Source of the DNA: Parcubacteria group bacterium 21-54-25
GTDB lineage: Bacteria; Patescibacteriota; Minisyncoccia; Phycocordibacterales; Phycocordibacteraceae
Reading direction: 5' to 3'
DNA length: 49,986 bases
NCBI GenBank assembly: GCA_002255585.1
Contig: NCBJ01000001.1
Span: 1-49,986, forward strand
In this document: positions 48,347-49,986 of the stretch, one piece after another
How positions within the stretch are numbered: position 1 is the stretch's first letter
How the letters are laid out: the number at the start of each line of letters is the position of its first letter
Notes under the pieces: model-generated
The model's database searches: none
What the model was told of the DNA's origin: nothing
What the model saw: the letters and a program-made list of their open reading frames with translations, nothing else
Translations under genes and position numbers: made by a program

Positions 48347-48928
48347 ATGAGTATTTCAAGCGAGGTGCCCAACATGGGGGCGCTTTCGGATGAAGAGGTC
48401 TTGCAACAAGCGCAATATGATTCGAAAGTGTTTGCGGTTTTGGTTGATCGCTATGAAAAGCCCTTTCTACGGAAAGCGCGTTCTATCGTGAGGAATCGTG
48501 AAGACGCCGAGGAGGTGGTGCAGGATGCGTTTACGCGCATCTACCTATACGCTGACCGTTATCGCTCGCAGGAGGGCGCGTCGTTTAGTTCGTGGGCCTA
48601 TACCATCCTCACCCGCGTGGCGCTTACTCGTTACGGGAAATTGAAACGCCGACATAATGAGACGGTGAACCTCGATCCTGAACACTATGAAGCGCTCCCC
48701 GATACCGAGCACTTCATAGAACGACTTACCATCCGTGACGAGGTGTTGGTAGCGCTGTCCCGTCTTCCGGAAACGGCCGCCCGTGTGCTGCGCCTGCAAT
48801 TTCTTGAAGGAAAGACGCAGGAGCAGGTCGCGCGCGCAGAAGGGACGACCGTGTCCGCCATAAAAACGCGCGTCCATCGCGCAAAAAAATTATTCAAGCA
48901 ATCCATTGATCATGACCGCACCCACTGA
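48347..48928 (+). CDS. ECF-type RNA polymerase sigma factor
   Basis: A 193-residue sigma-70 family protein. I start at ATG 48347 (MSISSEVPNMGALSDEEVLQ), ten bases after a TATGAT box; an ATG at 48308 is less likely. Region 2 is LVDRYEKPFLRKARSIVRNR then EDAEEVVQDAFTRIYLYA. Region 4 is LSRLPETAARVLRLQFLEGK, then TQEQVARAEGTTVSAIKTRV with HRAKKL. Region 3 is missing, as in ECF factors. It directs transcription of a stress or envelope regulon. The small membrane protein gene overlapping its end is a candidate anti-sigma factor. Confidence 0.92.
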   Translation: MSISSEVPNMGALSDEEVLQQAQYDSKVFAVLVDRYEKPFLRKARSIVRNREDAEEVVQDAFTRIYLYADRYRSQEGASFSSWAYTILTRVALTRYGKLKRRHNETVNLDPEHYEALPDTEHFIERLTIRDEVLVALSRLPETAARVLRLQFLEGKTQEQVARAEGTTVSAIKTRVHRAKKLFKQSIDHDRTH

Positions 48929-49250
48929 CTCTCTTGTGAAGAAACGGATTATGCGCCGTATACAAATAATCCACGCATTTCAATCGCTCGTAAGCGGGGA
49001 GGCTCTTGCCACCGCTCTGTTTGCAGTATCATTTGTGGGCATTGCGCACGAGGTCGCACTAGCGCATGTGTTTGCGAATATGCCCAACATCAGCCATCTC
49101 TACGCGTTCGATCAATTTTGGTTGTTAGCGTTCGAACATACGCGGCGTATCGTACAAGCACTCACGATCATGGCGGTCGGTTCAGCGCTTGTTCTCGCAC
49201 GTGCCATGGCGCGCCTCGTCATGCCAGAGCTGCGACCGACCGGGGCATAG
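48912..49250 (+). CDS. Small membrane protein, possible anti-sigma factor
   Basis: A 112-residue protein from ATG 48912 (MTAPTDSLVKKRIMRRIQII), overlapping the sigma gene by 17 bp. It has two membrane helices (ALATALFAVSFVGIAHEVAL and VQALTIMAVGSALVLARAMA) and a short basic N-terminus. No zinc-binding anti-sigma domain (HxxxCxxC) is visible. The tight coupling to an ECF sigma gene is the main argument for a regulatory role. Confidence 0.65.
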   Translation: MTAPTDSLVKKRIMRRIQIIHAFQSLVSGEALATALFAVSFVGIAHEVALAHVFANMPNISHLYAFDQFWLLAFEHTRRIVQALTIMAVGSALVLARAMARLVMPELRPTGA

Positions 49251-49298
49251 CGCCTGCTCATGCAGGCCGCACGGCCGCCGCCCATCATTATTTAGATT

Positions 49299-49986
49299 TT
49301 AGCTCGCAGCGAGCTTCTCACGAATTTGCTTGAGTAGTTCACCTGCGATTTTTGGGTTTTCGCGTAGAAACGTGCGCGACGCATCGTACCCACGGCCAAG
49401 GGCGGTGTCTCCAAACTTATAACTTGCGCCAGATTTTTGTACGAGCTCGTATTTTTCGCCAAGCGCAAGAAGCTCGCCCTCACGGCTGATGCCCTCGTTA
49501 TAGAGCAGGTCGAACTCAGTTGTTTTGAAGGGCGCGGCGACTTTGTTCTTCACCACTTTCACACGAACACGACCACCCACGACCTCGTCACCTTTTTTGA
49601 TTTGTGCGATACGGCGAATGTCGAGCCGTACGCTCGTGTAGAATTTGAGCGCCTTACCGCCCGGTGTTGTCTCCGGATTGCCGAACATGACGCCAATCTG
49701 CATACGGATCTGGTTGATGAAAATAACAATTGTTTTGCTTTTGGCGGTGATGGCAGTGAGCTTGCGGAGTGCCTGGCTCATCAATCGCGCCTGTTTGCCG
49801 ACATGGGTTGCGCCCATATCGCCCTCGATCTCATCTTTTGGGGTGAGGGCAGCAACGGAGTCCACGATAATAACATCTACATTGCCGCTCCTGACGAGCG
49901 ACTCAACAATTTCAAGCGCCTGCTCGCCAGTGTCGGGTTGGGAGATAAGGAGCTCTTCCAACCGTACGCCGAGTCGTCGAGCGTAC
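49299..49986 (-). CDS. recA: RecA recombinase, C-terminal part (runs off window)
   Basis: The reading frame is open to the right edge, [20 protein letters not shown]. It has the Walker B region [14 protein letters not shown], loop L1 [20 protein letters not shown], loop L2 [20 protein letters not shown] with [17 protein letters not shown], and a C-terminal helical domain ending [11 protein letters not shown]. The N-terminal domain and the Walker A motif lie outside the window. RecA drives homologous recombination and the SOS response. Confidence 0.97.
   Translation of the reverse strand, partial: YARRLGVRLEELLISQPDTGEQALEIVESLVRSGNVDVIIVDSVAALTPKDEIEGDMGATHVGKQARLMSQALRKLTAITAKSKTIVIFINQIRMQIGVMFGNPETTPGGKALKFYTSVRLDIRRIAQIKKGDEVVGGRVRVKVVKNKVAAPFKTTEFDLLYNEGISREGELLALGEKYELVQKSGASYKFGDTALGRGYDASRTFLRENPKIAGELLKQIREKLAAS

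Overview
The window looks like chromosomal DNA of a Patescibacteria (CPR) bacterium, most likely a Parcubacteria-type lineage. Its core genes are short. The rpsF-ssb-rpsR cluster is not followed by rplI (L9), and rplK is not followed by rplA (L1). EF-P has a non-canonical loop. Many genes have a TATACT/TATAAT-like box only 5-12 bp before the start codon, as in leaderless mRNAs. The lineage is an inference; no 16S gene is present.

Layout. (1) 1-5.6 kb: a leftward defence or mobile operon: excisionase-like HTH, EcoRI-type adenine methyltransferase, DUF262-HNH nuclease, a large unknown zinc-ribbon protein and two further DNA methyltransferases, the last cut by the window edge. The 3-5.6 kb part is visibly AT-richer than its surroundings. 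(2) 5.6-12.1 kb: an envelope and copper region with a PAP2 phosphatase, a CsoR-like repressor with a probable operator, a DUF302 protein and a CopB-like P-type ATPase. It also holds at least four broken genes (DoxX, a HIHQH-motif protein, a DsbA-like thioredoxin, a small membrane protein) and two truncated ones. (3) 12.2-20.4 kb: a diversity-generating retroelement (DGR) module between two ~220-bp elements that have inverted ends and lie in the same orientation. (4) 20.4-50 kb: mostly ordinary chromosome.

The DGR module is the main discovery. A zincin-like/VWA protein and a MoxR-type AAA+ ATPase sit next to each other. The ATPase ends in a domain carrying a variable repeat (VR1), and a stand-alone paralogue of that domain carries VR2. 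A template repeat (TR), an Avd gene on the opposite strand and a reverse transcriptase follow. By hand alignment, every TR-to-VR2 difference and all but one TR-to-VR1 difference lie at template adenines. This is the signature of adenine-specific mutagenic retrohoming. As written, however, the RT is doubly broken. A G13 tract shifts both RT and the overlapping antisense Avd, and G12 would restore both at once. In addition, a 10-nt deletion removes exactly the catalytic YxDD codons. The module therefore looks frozen, phase-off or mis-assembled.

The chromosomal part holds secE-nusG-rplK; a thymidylate set (ThyX-like, Tmk, long Dcd) whose genes have strong Shine-Dalgarno sites; glyA, argS, glyS and metG; ileS with a complete histidine-phosphatase domain inserted in its catalytic core; recO, tatD, rpsF-ssb-rpsR and efp; an ECF sigma factor with a small membrane partner; recA (partial); and one tRNA-His.
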